Shown: positions 7,110 through 14,383 of the stretch, piece after piece
Layout of the letters: every line of letters starts with the position of its first letter
How positions within the stretch are numbered: position 1 is the stretch's first letter
From: Acetomicrobium sp. UBA3949
Lineage (GTDB): Bacteria; Synergistota; Synergistia; Synergistales; Acetomicrobiaceae
DNA length: 18,046 nucleotides
Direction: 5' to 3'
Assembly: GCA_002385485.1 (NCBI GenBank)
Contig: DGDP01000127.1
Coordinates: 1 to 18,046 of the forward strand
Notes under the pieces: generated by a model
What the model was told of the DNA's origin: nothing
Database searches by the model: none
What the model saw: the letters and a program-made list of their open reading frames with translations, nothing else
Translations under genes and position numbers: made by a program

Positions 7110-7136
7110 ATTATAGATGTGATACTAAAAACTCAA
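7110..7136 (-). promoter_or_regulatory. Candidate sigma-70 promoter for the membrane-protein gene
   Basis: On the minus strand TTGAGT (7136-7131) is followed after 15 bp by a perfect TATAAT (7115-7110), about 140 bp upstream of the gene start at 6973. The -35 element lies inside the palindrome that ends the upstream DUF362 gene. The 15-bp spacer is short, so confidence is moderate. Confidence 0.4.
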
Positions 7137-7173
7137 TGGCTCAAGCCGGCCGGCTTGAGCCATTGAGTTTTTA
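7126..7173 (-). terminator. 48-bp perfect palindrome, terminator of the DUF362 gene
   Basis: Two 24-nt arms meet at 7149/7150 with no mismatch and no spacer. The centre is a GCCGGCCGGC core and the outer ends are A/T runs, giving a rho-independent terminator shape on both strands. The DUF362 stop codon (TAA at 7173-7171) forms the first three bases of the stem on the coding strand. Confidence 0.85.
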
Positions 7174-8475
7174 CGCCTTTCCCTGAGCAAAGGCCTGAAG
7201 ATCGCTGTTTACCTTTGAGAAGACATAAACGGGAGCACAACCTGGGTATGTAAAGACTTTCTTTGCAAGCTTCATCGCTTCTTCGACCTTTTCCTTGGAA
7301 GGGAAGTATTTCCAGCAGTCACCTAAGACAAAAAGATTTTTGCCTTCTGCATAAAGTGGATCGAAGTCAGGTACTCCACCTGCAATGAAGACGCATTCGC
7401 CTTTTTCTGCAACCATCTTTTCCACGTCAATCCCTGTGTTCTTGAAGGAATCGAGAGCTCCACGTAGATACACGTAACAACCTGGACAGGTTTGCTGAAT
7501 TATTACCGTTAAACCTTTGTATACCCCAACAGGGTTGTCATTAGCCCGTTTAAAAAATTTCCTAACATCCTCCAATTTTTCACCTACTACCTCAATGGAG
7601 GCCAAATCACCCACTCCGAGCCCCTCTGTAGCTGCTATCCTAACGGCCGGAATTTCCCCTGGCTCAAAACCCATGATATACGAAGTGACTGTGTCTACGG
7701 CCACCGTGTCCCTACCCGCTATTATCAAATTCATCTCGATCGGCGTTCCCGCATGTGGTCCCTGTCCCTCCATGCCGATGATCCCATCGATTATAGTAAG
7801 ATCCGCCTTTCTAATTCGCAGCATATCAGCAAGCTTTTGTCCTAAGTCTATCCTGTGGGCACCCTGTTGCTGTCCGCTTGGGTGCCTGTTTGGAACGATG
7901 CCGTTCCAATTTTTTATGCCTAAAGTAACGGTCCCGCCAACATGAACCTTCATCTTTGGCAAATTGATAACAACATCGGCCTCTAAAACAGGACGAAATA
8001 CCTCGGCCTTTTTAAATACCCTTCCCTCAGGGATTTCAACAACGACGGTGGACTCTTCGTCGAAATATATTACTCGATCTGCCCCACCGCGAATCGCTGC
8101 CTCTTCCATACCCGATTCCTTGAAGGCTGGTTTTGCCTTGCCAACGTGAAGCCCTAAAGAGGGATTATCGCCTACCCACACTTCAGCAGCTTTGGACTCC
8201 TCTTTAAGGAAAGCCACTACTGCTTCCACCGTTCTGGGATCTACTACGGCAAAACTTTCAGGAGGTGCTTGAAATGCCAAATTGGGCTTAACCAATACCC
8301 TATCCCCTGGCTTAACTATGGCATCGATGCTTCCCAGGGACAGCTCCATGGCTTTCTTGACCGCCGCCTTTATCGCTGCTACGTCTTCATCGTATCTCAC
8401 AAATTTGCCGCCCATAAATTCCCCGTTTCCCTTTATTCCGGTTGCCTTAACGACAGATACCTTTGCTTTTCCCAT
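7171..8475 (-). CDS. DUF362 domain-containing protein with Cys-rich C-terminus
   Basis: This 434-residue cytoplasmic protein matches DUF362: KPGDRVLVKPNL (55-66), VGDNPS (101-106), ADVVINLPKMKVH (166-178), LGIKNWNG (185-192) and a TIIDGIIGMEGQGP block (227-240) are the family signatures. The N-terminal domain has no cysteine and no ferredoxin-type CxxCxxC motif, which some family members carry. The last 110 residues instead hold five cysteines: CPGC (C330, C333), C361, C377 in GDCW and C413 in PGC. These could bind a metal or Fe-S cluster, which is inference. ATG 8475 follows GGAGGGG by about 8 nt. DUF362 has no settled biochemical role that I can name. Two transcription units flank it, and it appears to be transcribed alone. 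Confidence 0.88.
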   Translation of the reverse strand: MGKAKVSVVKATGIKGNGEFMGGKFVRYDEDVAAIKAAVKKAMELSLGSIDAIVKPGDRVLVKPNLAFQAPPESFAVVDPRTVEAVVAFLKEESKAAEVWVGDNPSLGLHVGKAKPAFKESGMEEAAIRGGADRVIYFDEESTVVVEIPEGRVFKKAEVFRPVLEADVVINLPKMKVHVGGTVTLGIKNWNGIVPNRHPSGQQQGAHRIDLGQKLADMLRIRKADLTIIDGIIGMEGQGPHAGTPIEMNLIIAGRDTVAVDTVTSYIMGFEPGEIPAVRIAATEGLGVGDLASIEVVGEKLEDVRKFFKRANDNPVGVYKGLTVIIQQTCPGCYVYLRGALDSFKNTGIDVEKMVAEKGECVFIAGGVPDFDPLYAEGKNLFVLGDCWKYFPSKEKVEEAMKLAKKVFTYPGCAPVYVFSKVNSDLQAFAQGKA

Positions 8476-8583
8476 TCACATCTCCCCTCCTCAACTTGTA
8501 TATCTATAGTTAGCCCTATCAACCTTTTGGATAATGATATCATATTTCTGGGGCAACACGCTACAATAATTTTCCAACAAAAC

Positions 8584-11391
8584 TCAATCAATTAAATTAT
8601 ATTCATCTCCGATCTCGTCTTCCTGCAAGGGTCTCGTCAAATCGTCCAGGCGCTGCAAGTAACCTTCCAGGCGCTTTAAAGCTTCTCCGTACCCTGCCCA
8701 ATCGCCCCTTTGCAATGCTTCTTCTGCTTCATTGTATGTTTCCCTAGCCCTCCTTACCAATTCCCCGAGGGTACCGCCTTCAGGCAAGCCCTCCGATTTG
8801 TACAAAGGAGATTCTGCCGCTTTAGTTTCCCTTTCGTCCTCAACTCCAAATAAATCGCTAATTACGTCATCGAAGCGCTCTCCCCAAACTACGCGGCCAC
8901 CGGCCGCAAGGATTATCCTCTTGAGTTCGGGAAGATCGCTGTTTTCTGCCCTTAAGTAGAGAGGTTGCACGTACAAAATCGAATCCTCCAAAGGGATCAC
9001 CAGCAACCTTCCAAATATTACGTCCGAGCCTCTCTGTCCCCACAAGGAAAGCTGTGCCGATATCTCGGGATGTTGATTTATCAATGCCTCTATCTGCTGG
9101 GGGCCGTAAATCAATTTCTGCTTCGGGAATACATAGGCCACTAGCTGACCGTAAGCATCTCCATCGCAACGCCCCGCTAACCAGGCAATCATATTGTTCT
9201 TTCCTGTGGGGAGATAGGGCGTGACCAAGACATATTCAGCCCTCTCCTCTTCTCTCAGCTTCGTGACGATATAATAGGGCGATGCTTGCGATCCTCCGTG
9301 TGTGGGGAAGGACCAGACGTCTTCTCTGTTGTAAAAGGTGTTTGGGTCCGTCATGTGATACACGGCAAATATTTGAGCCTGCACTTGGAAAAGGTCCATG
9401 GGATAACGTCGATGGAGGATCAACTCAGGGGGCATCTCTTCCAGGGGCTTAAACAGATCGGGAAATATCTTATTCCAACTGAGGATCAAAGGATCCTCAG
9501 GATCGGAAATGTAAAACTCAACGTTACCGTCATAGGCATCAACCAGAACTTTTACGCTGTTTCTGATGTAGTTAAAACGTATCTTTCCGGCTTTGGTCGA
9601 TAGAAGTGTTGGCTGCGAATAGGGATATCTGTCGGTTATGGTGTAAGCGTCCATCACCCACACAAGCCTTCCGTCCATCACCGTAAGGTAGGGATCTTGA
9701 TCGAAAAGCAAAAAGGGCGCAATACGCTTAGCTCTTTCGAGTATATTCCTGTAATACATGATCCTACTCTCCGACGTGATTACGTCGGTAAAAAGAATTT
9801 GAGTATCGCCAAAGCGAACGGAAAATGCCAACCTGCGTAATAAAGAATTAACGGGAACTCCTCCGCTGCCTTCATAGGTGGAGCGGACGTTCTCGTCTCC
9901 AGCGGGGTAGTCGAACTCTTGAACCGTCGTTTTTACCAGAACATAATAATCGGTCATTTCTCCGTAATATATTTGAGGATATTCAATGGAAAGGGGAATG
10001 GTCATCCTGGGAGGCAAATCTTGAACGTAAAATACGGGCAAACCCGTTGGGGTTACCTCATTGACAGGATTCATTACTATACCATAACCATGGGTAAACT
10101 CGAGATGCATATTCACCCATGTAGGGTTTTGAAGCTGCCGAACGTCTAATTCCCTTGCGGCGAGCATCACCTGCCTGGGCACTTCGCTTTGTAAATAGTA
10201 GCGATCTATATCGATGTCGGGGAAATCGTAATAGGTCCTAATTTCCTGAAGTTGCTTGTAGCTTCTAAGCAAGGGGCCGTAATCCCACAACCTTATGTTC
10301 TCTATGGTTTCGATGTTTTTATTAAGGTCTTCCATCGTCACTCCGTCTTTGGGAGTGATATGGCGCACTACTACATCGTCTAACCCGTATGCGCGTTGCG
10401 TGGCCAGGATGTTATGTCTTATGTAAGGGCTTTCCCGCTGAAATTCGTTGGGCTCTACAACATATCTTTGAATTACCCCTGGATATATGCCCCGCAAACC
10501 AATTGTTCCAACGATCCATACTCCAATCAAGACTGCTATGAACTTCCAACTTTTGCGTCTAGCAGCTATGGGGAGAAAAAGCCCGATGACGGCGACGGCT
10601 GTGGCAAGGACGTTTAAGGCCAACAGGCGAGCATGCAAGTCTGTATATCCCGCTCCGTAGACGACGCCCAGGGGAGAAAAGAGAAGTTCGTAACGGTCAA
10701 ACCAATACCCCAACGACAACAAAAGCATTAAAATGCCGGCCAAAATCCCCAATTGCAACCGCTCTCGCGCCGAAAGGGGGATTTGTCTGTAGGACTCCAT
10801 GTCAACTCTTCCCTGAGCTCTGGCGATAAAGAAGATGAAAGCCGTACCTATCAACGAAATCAAAAAGACTTTAAACAAAAGACTTTGTGCATACCTATAA
10901 AAGGGGTATTGGAATATATAAAATCCAATATCTTTATTGAAAATTGCATCTTTTGCGTCAAAGGGCATTCGATTCAAAAACCTCAAGACCATCGCCCACT
11001 GATCCTTTGCCCCGAAGGCCAAAGCAAGAGCAACGACTAGGGCAAACGCATTGATCAACATCTTTACCCGAGGCAAGTTCAAGGGGGAATCGAAAAAGAC
11101 CACAGCTTCCAAGGCCGTCTTCCTTGCCCGCATCAAGCTAAATCTGATGATACCCAGGGATAGTATGAAAACGAAGCCAAAAAGCAGCCATTGAGGCCAG
11201 AACTTTTTCCAAAAAACAGCAGCGTAACCGAGGGCATCGTACCAGACAAAATCCGTATAGAATCGAACAAAGGGAACAAAACCCAAGACAACGGCCAAAA
11301 TAACGATGGGTAAAACGACTCCGCAGCCCATGTTCAGGGGTGGCCCGCCCGGCCAGCGACTTCCAGTCTTGTCTTTATTGCGATAATTCAT
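8584..11391 (-). CDS. UPF0182 family integral membrane protein
   Basis: This 935-residue protein has the UPF0182 architecture. Seven N-terminal membrane segments (about 21-42, 63-84, 111-128, 171-192, 211-231, 256-277 and 283-303) are followed by a large, probably extracytoplasmic domain. Family blocks visible are FVRFYTDFVWYDALGY (40-55), VVEPNEFQRESPYI (311-324), a QAYGLD-like RAYGLD segment, and a helical acidic C-terminus with GDWAGYGEALKRLE. The length is normal (900-1000). ATG 11391 follows GGAGG by 7 nt. The function is unknown in all organisms I know of. It is divergent from a secreted M23 peptidase across about 130 bp, which hints at a cell-envelope role. No terminator is evident between its stop and the DUF362 gene. 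Confidence 0.95.
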   Translation of the reverse strand: MNYRNKDKTGSRWPGGPPLNMGCGVVLPIVILAVVLGFVPFVRFYTDFVWYDALGYAAVFWKKFWPQWLLFGFVFILSLGIIRFSLMRARKTALEAVVFFDSPLNLPRVKMLINAFALVVALALAFGAKDQWAMVLRFLNRMPFDAKDAIFNKDIGFYIFQYPFYRYAQSLLFKVFLISLIGTAFIFFIARAQGRVDMESYRQIPLSARERLQLGILAGILMLLLSLGYWFDRYELLFSPLGVVYGAGYTDLHARLLALNVLATAVAVIGLFLPIAARRKSWKFIAVLIGVWIVGTIGLRGIYPGVIQRYVVEPNEFQRESPYIRHNILATQRAYGLDDVVVRHITPKDGVTMEDLNKNIETIENIRLWDYGPLLRSYKQLQEIRTYYDFPDIDIDRYYLQSEVPRQVMLAARELDVRQLQNPTWVNMHLEFTHGYGIVMNPVNEVTPTGLPVFYVQDLPPRMTIPLSIEYPQIYYGEMTDYYVLVKTTVQEFDYPAGDENVRSTYEGSGGVPVNSLLRRLAFSVRFGDTQILFTDVITSESRIMYYRNILERAKRIAPFLLFDQDPYLTVMDGRLVWVMDAYTITDRYPYSQPTLLSTKAGKIRFNYIRNSVKVLVDAYDGNVEFYISDPEDPLILSWNKIFPDLFKPLEEMPPELILHRRYPMDLFQVQAQIFAVYHMTDPNTFYNREDVWSFPTHGGSQASPYYIVTKLREEERAEYVLVTPYLPTGKNNMIAWLAGRCDGDAYGQLVAYVFPKQKLIYGPQQIEALINQHPEISAQLSLWGQRGSDVIFGRLLVIPLEDSILYVQPLYLRAENSDLPELKRIILAAGGRVVWGERFDDVISDLFGVEDERETKAAESPLYKSEGLPEGGTLGELVRRARETYNEAEEALQRGDWAGYGEALKRLEGYLQRLDDLTRPLQEDEIGDEYNLID

Positions 11392-11448
11392 TACTATACC
11401 TCCAATTATCTATATTGATTTTCCAATCGGCATTACATAACAGATTTT

Positions 11449-11475
11449 TTGGACCTTTTACATGTATGTTATCAT
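11449..11475 (+). promoter_or_regulatory. Candidate promoter for the M23 peptidase gene
   Basis: TTGGAC (11449-11454) is followed after 15 bp by TATCAT (11470-11475) with an extended TGT in front. It would start transcription near 11482, downstream of the frame's first ATG (11462) and upstream of the preferred TTG start at 11522. This is consistent with the shorter protein. Confidence 0.35.
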
Positions 11476-11521
11476 CTTCCTTGCACATATGGCGACATCG
11501 ATTTTTTTGGGAGGCGATATT

Positions 11522-12394
11522 TTGAATAATATTTTGCATAAAAAGATAAAAAATATACTATGCAGTACTTTTATAACTATTTTCGTCTTATCTGCGTTGG
11601 CGGAAGCAGCAGAAATTAAATGCACTTATACAACGCGCCTGGGAGAACCCTTTTTAACGCGCCTCGTCTCGCCCTATCCTTTATCCGACGTCACTGTTTA
11701 CTGGCTGAAGAAAGAAGTCTCGTTAAATGTCGCCCTTTTGGAAGGTAAATATGAAGCGAAGATGCTTCTGGGAACAGATGTAAAGGATACAGGCCCCGGC
11801 GTTTACGAACTGATAGTGAGATATTACGAAAGAGGTAAATTTTGGACTCTGCGGCATGATGTAAAGGTGGAGCCAAAATCTTATCAGACCCAAGAACTGA
11901 AGGTACCGCAAGTTATGGCAACACCACCCAAAGAAGCCCTGGAGAGGATAGAAAGGGAATCGAAACTGGTAAGAGATACTATTAACACCGTTAGTCCCAA
12001 ACGACGCTGGGAATTGCCGTTAAAACGCCCCGTAAACGGGATAGTAACATCACCATACGGGTTTAAAAGAATTTACAACGGCACCCCGGGAAATCCCCAC
12101 CGGGGAATCGATTTCAGGGCAGCCGTCGGAACTCCTGTAAAATGCGCTGCAGACGGCATCGTATCCCTCGCAGGAGATCATTACTTCGGCGGAAAGAGCG
12201 TGTACGTCGACCATGGGAACGGAGTCATTTCCTGCTATATGCATTTATCCGAGATCTCCGTAAAGGAAGGCCAATTTGTACAAAAAGGAGAAGTTATTGC
12301 TCTTTCCGGACAGACCGGGAGGGCGACGGGCCCACATCTACACTTCGGGCTTTATCTTTTAGGAAATGCCGTCGATCCAGCGTCACTTTTTTGA
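11522..12394 (+). CDS. Secreted M23-family metallopeptidase (peptidoglycan endopeptidase)
   Basis: The frame is open from ATG 11462 (310 codons), but GGGAGG at 11509-11514 lies 7 nt before TTG 11522. Starting there gives a classic signal peptide: a KKIK-type basic start, a hydrophobic core and an ALAEA cleavage region. The product would be about 290 residues. Numbered from 11462, the LytM/peptidase M23 domain occupies about 195-310 with the zinc motif HRGID (H213, D217), HGNG (251-254), and HLHFG (H292, H294). The N-terminal 50-140 region is beta-rich, of unknown type. M23 enzymes cut peptide cross-links in peptidoglycan outside the membrane. It is divergent from UPF0182. All catalytic residues are present, so it should be active rather than an EnvC-like activator. 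Confidence 0.9.
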   Translation: MNNILHKKIKNILCSTFITIFVLSALAEAAEIKCTYTTRLGEPFLTRLVSPYPLSDVTVYWLKKEVSLNVALLEGKYEAKMLLGTDVKDTGPGVYELIVRYYERGKFWTLRHDVKVEPKSYQTQELKVPQVMATPPKEALERIERESKLVRDTINTVSPKRRWELPLKRPVNGIVTSPYGFKRIYNGTPGNPHRGIDFRAAVGTPVKCAADGIVSLAGDHYFGGKSVYVDHGNGVISCYMHLSEISVKEGQFVQKGEVIALSGQTGRATGPHLHFGLYLLGNAVDPASLF

Positions 12395-12398
12395 ACGC

Positions 12399-12422
12399 CA
12401 CTAGCTTATACACTAGCTTATA
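12399..12422. repeat. Tandem 12-bp direct repeat
   Basis: CACTAGCTTATA occurs twice head to tail, at 12399-12410 and 12411-12422, five bases after the M23 stop codon. It is probably a slippage duplication. Confidence 0.8.
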
Positions 12423-12692
12423 AACGTATGTTATGTTAGCGAAATGCAAAAATAACGATAACATGATACATCATTGCATCCTTTTTCAGGATAATGAAAC
12501 TGCGCGAGCTTTCTTTTTGCTTCTGCGCTCTTGTCATTAAAGCTAAGATCTAATCATCGTTGGTGACTAAAATTCATACAGGCAAACTACGTCAATATAC
12601 AATCGATGTCATCATCGCTGCTTTGGTGATATTCTTTTTTCTTGCAAGAACATAAAATAACTTGCATAAACATGGCGACCAAAGGTGCTATC

Positions 12693-12747
12693 CAATAACC
12701 CCCGCAAGCTTTCCTCTTGCTCAGAGGAACCTACGCGGGGGTTATTG
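12693..12747. terminator. Compound GC-rich hairpin, possible bidirectional terminator
   Basis: A 13-bp outer stem (12693-12705 with 12735-12747, core CCCCCGC/GCGGGGG) encloses a second 7-bp stem (12711-12717 with 12723-12729) with a 5-nt loop. It lies between two convergent genes, where a terminator is expected. However, neither strand has a clean T-run after the stem, so it could instead be a structured RNA. Confidence 0.5.
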
Positions 12748-12806
12748 ATTGCCTAATCCTGCTGTTTTAATTATTTATCCCCAGGCAATGGAGAGATCGT
12801 AATAAC

Positions 12807-13064
12807 CTAAGCTTCGGTTTTCTTCCTTCGACAGCCTCCCCGCTTTGGCTTTTCCGCAGGGGCTTCCCCGGAACAATCTTGTTTTTTGTCGGCCAAAAGC
12901 ATCCCCCCAACTCCTACGTTTTCCTGGGGATTTTCGGAGACAAGTACCACAAAGGCTTCCTTCGGTATATCCATGATATTGCTCGCTGCCTCCGTAAGGT
13001 CTTTAACCAATTCTCTTTTCTTTTCTAGGCTCAAAGCCGGACCGCTGACAGTAATTACAGGCAT
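12807..13064 (-). CDS. 4-oxalocrotonate tautomerase-family protein with basic Cys tail
   Basis: The tautomerase fold is recognised from the MPVITVSGPALSLEKKREL start and the GVGG segment. I chose ATG 13064 (85 residues) over the in-frame GTG at 13073, because it places proline directly after the initiator Met, giving the Pro-1 general base of the family, and a GAGGGGG site lies 8 nt upstream. Family members are about 62 residues. This one continues with a 25-residue tail rich in Lys, Arg and Pro with two cysteines (DCSGE and GGCRRKK). The enzyme family catalyses keto-enol tautomerisation or dehalogenation in small-molecule metabolism. It is divergent from an MFS transporter with about 90 bp between the starts. 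Substrate is unknown. Confidence 0.85.
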   Translation of the reverse strand: MPVITVSGPALSLEKKRELVKDLTEAASNIMDIPKEAFVVLVSENPQENVGVGGMLLADKKQDCSGEAPAEKPKRGGCRRKKTEA

Positions 13065-13154
13065 ATTCTGCACCCCCTCTGGACTAAACTACCTATTTTG
13101 GTATATTACATTTAAATAATAACACATTTAATTTTAATAAAAGGGGATGCTCTT

Positions 13155-14378
13155 TTGAAGACCGGGGATTTAAAAGCTAATGCCCATAAAGGGCTTGCCA
13201 TTCTCACCATGGGTCATTTTATAAACGATATACATGCCGCCTTTTTGGTTACCTTCACCCCAATCTTGATGATGAAGCTGGGGCTGTCGATAACACAGGC
13301 CAGCATGTTGACTTTTCTGTCGGGAATAATAAACTCCTTTTTGCAACCTCTCTTGGGCTACGCTTCAGACCAAACATCGCGTCCGCTGATGATCCTGGTA
13401 GGTCCGATACTTACTGCATTGGGAGCATCGCTCATACCGTCATCACCCAGCTATGCCCTGGCCTTTTTCTTCGTTGGGTTGTGGGCCATAGGAAGTGCTA
13501 CCTTCCATCCTCAAGGTCAGGGGTCAGTAGGTCACTTATCATCCTCGCGAAATCTGTCCTTTTCTTTTTCCATATTTTCGATGGGAGGAATATTGGCGAG
13601 CGCCTTGAGCCCCCTTTACGGTGCCTACCTTTACCAGAGGTTGGGCGAGGCCTTCTTGCCCATTGTAACCTCCCTTCCGGTCTTGCTTTATGCAGTATTG
13701 GTCTTTAAGTTTTTGCCCTCCATCCCAGGCAAGGAGACGAGTCACAGATCGGACAATACAAAGGGATTAAAGTTCATATTGCATTCTATAAAGATAACCT
13801 TCGCGCCCCTATGCGTCGCCGTAATAAGAGATACATCGATTCAGGGCATTCAATTTTTCATGCCCATAGCCATAGCCATCAAAGGAGGCACCATCGGGGA
13901 TGTGGGAAAGGTGCTCTTCATCATAATGATAGCAAGATCGATATCGCCTTTAATCGGAGGATACATCGCCGACCGCACCAGCAAAAGCAGGATAATCTTC
14001 TTATGCATGGCTCTGGGGGGAGCTTTACTCATCCCTGCCGCACTGCTAAAGGGCGTGATATCGATTTTGCTTTTCACCTTGGGAGCCGCCTTAATAGAGG
14101 CCACTACCCCCATAACGGGCGCCATCTCTCAAGAATGGATGCCCGAGTCGAGGGCAATGGCAAGCTCTATAGTCATGGGTTTTGCATGGGGACTGGGAAG
14201 CCTGCTGATTCCGCCTTTGGGGATAATAGGTGACCACCTTGGCATTACCTGGGCATTGACAGTCGTCGGTGCCTTGCCCATCCTGAGTTTGTATTTTGTC
14301 GCAGTAATAAGAAAAAGGGAAAAGTGCTCTGTCTCTGCGAAATCGCAAGGCGATAACCAAGGCGATTTACCTGAATAA
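13155..14378 (+). CDS. MFS transporter, fosmidomycin-resistance-like
   Basis: This is a 407-residue major facilitator with about twelve membrane segments. The N-terminal GHFINDIHAAF block, the FHPQG motif after helix 4 and the SMGGILAS segment resemble the fosmidomycin resistance protein (Fsr) subfamily. The start is TTG 13155, 8 nt after AAGGGG; the ATG at 13147 is out of frame and stops at once. The C-terminus is short and charged. These proteins are proton-driven exporters or importers of small molecules in the inner membrane. The partner gene upstream on the other strand encodes a tautomerase-like protein, but this does not define a substrate. It ends 5 bp from the convergent methyltransferase gene. 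Confidence 0.88.
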   Translation: MKTGDLKANAHKGLAILTMGHFINDIHAAFLVTFTPILMMKLGLSITQASMLTFLSGIINSFLQPLLGYASDQTSRPLMILVGPILTALGASLIPSSPSYALAFFFVGLWAIGSATFHPQGQGSVGHLSSSRNLSFSFSIFSMGGILASALSPLYGAYLYQRLGEAFLPIVTSLPVLLYAVLVFKFLPSIPGKETSHRSDNTKGLKFILHSIKITFAPLCVAVIRDTSIQGIQFFMPIAIAIKGGTIGDVGKVLFIIMIARSISPLIGGYIADRTSKSRIIFLCMALGGALLIPAALLKGVISILLFTLGAALIEATTPITGAISQEWMPESRAMASSIVMGFAWGLGSLLIPPLGIIGDHLGITWALTVVGALPILSLYFVAVIRKREKCSVSAKSQGDNQGDLPE

Positions 14379-14383
14379 AAGCA

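Larger units (their letters stand above)
12395..12806. other. Non-coding intergenic region with tandem repeat and hairpin
   Basis: This 412-bp gap lies between the convergent M23 and tautomerase genes. It carries a perfect tandem duplication of a 12-bp unit (12399-12422), scattered small inverted repeats, and a compound GC-rich hairpin (12693-12747). No frame with a ribosome-binding site, no tRNA and no riboswitch core was recognised. It may be decayed sequence or hold an unrecognised small RNA. Confidence 0.6.

Noticed and set aside
12395..12806. Possible tRNA, riboswitch or small gene in the 412-bp gap
   Set aside because: No cloverleaf, T-loop sequence, riboswitch core or framed start could be found; only repeats and a hairpin remain.
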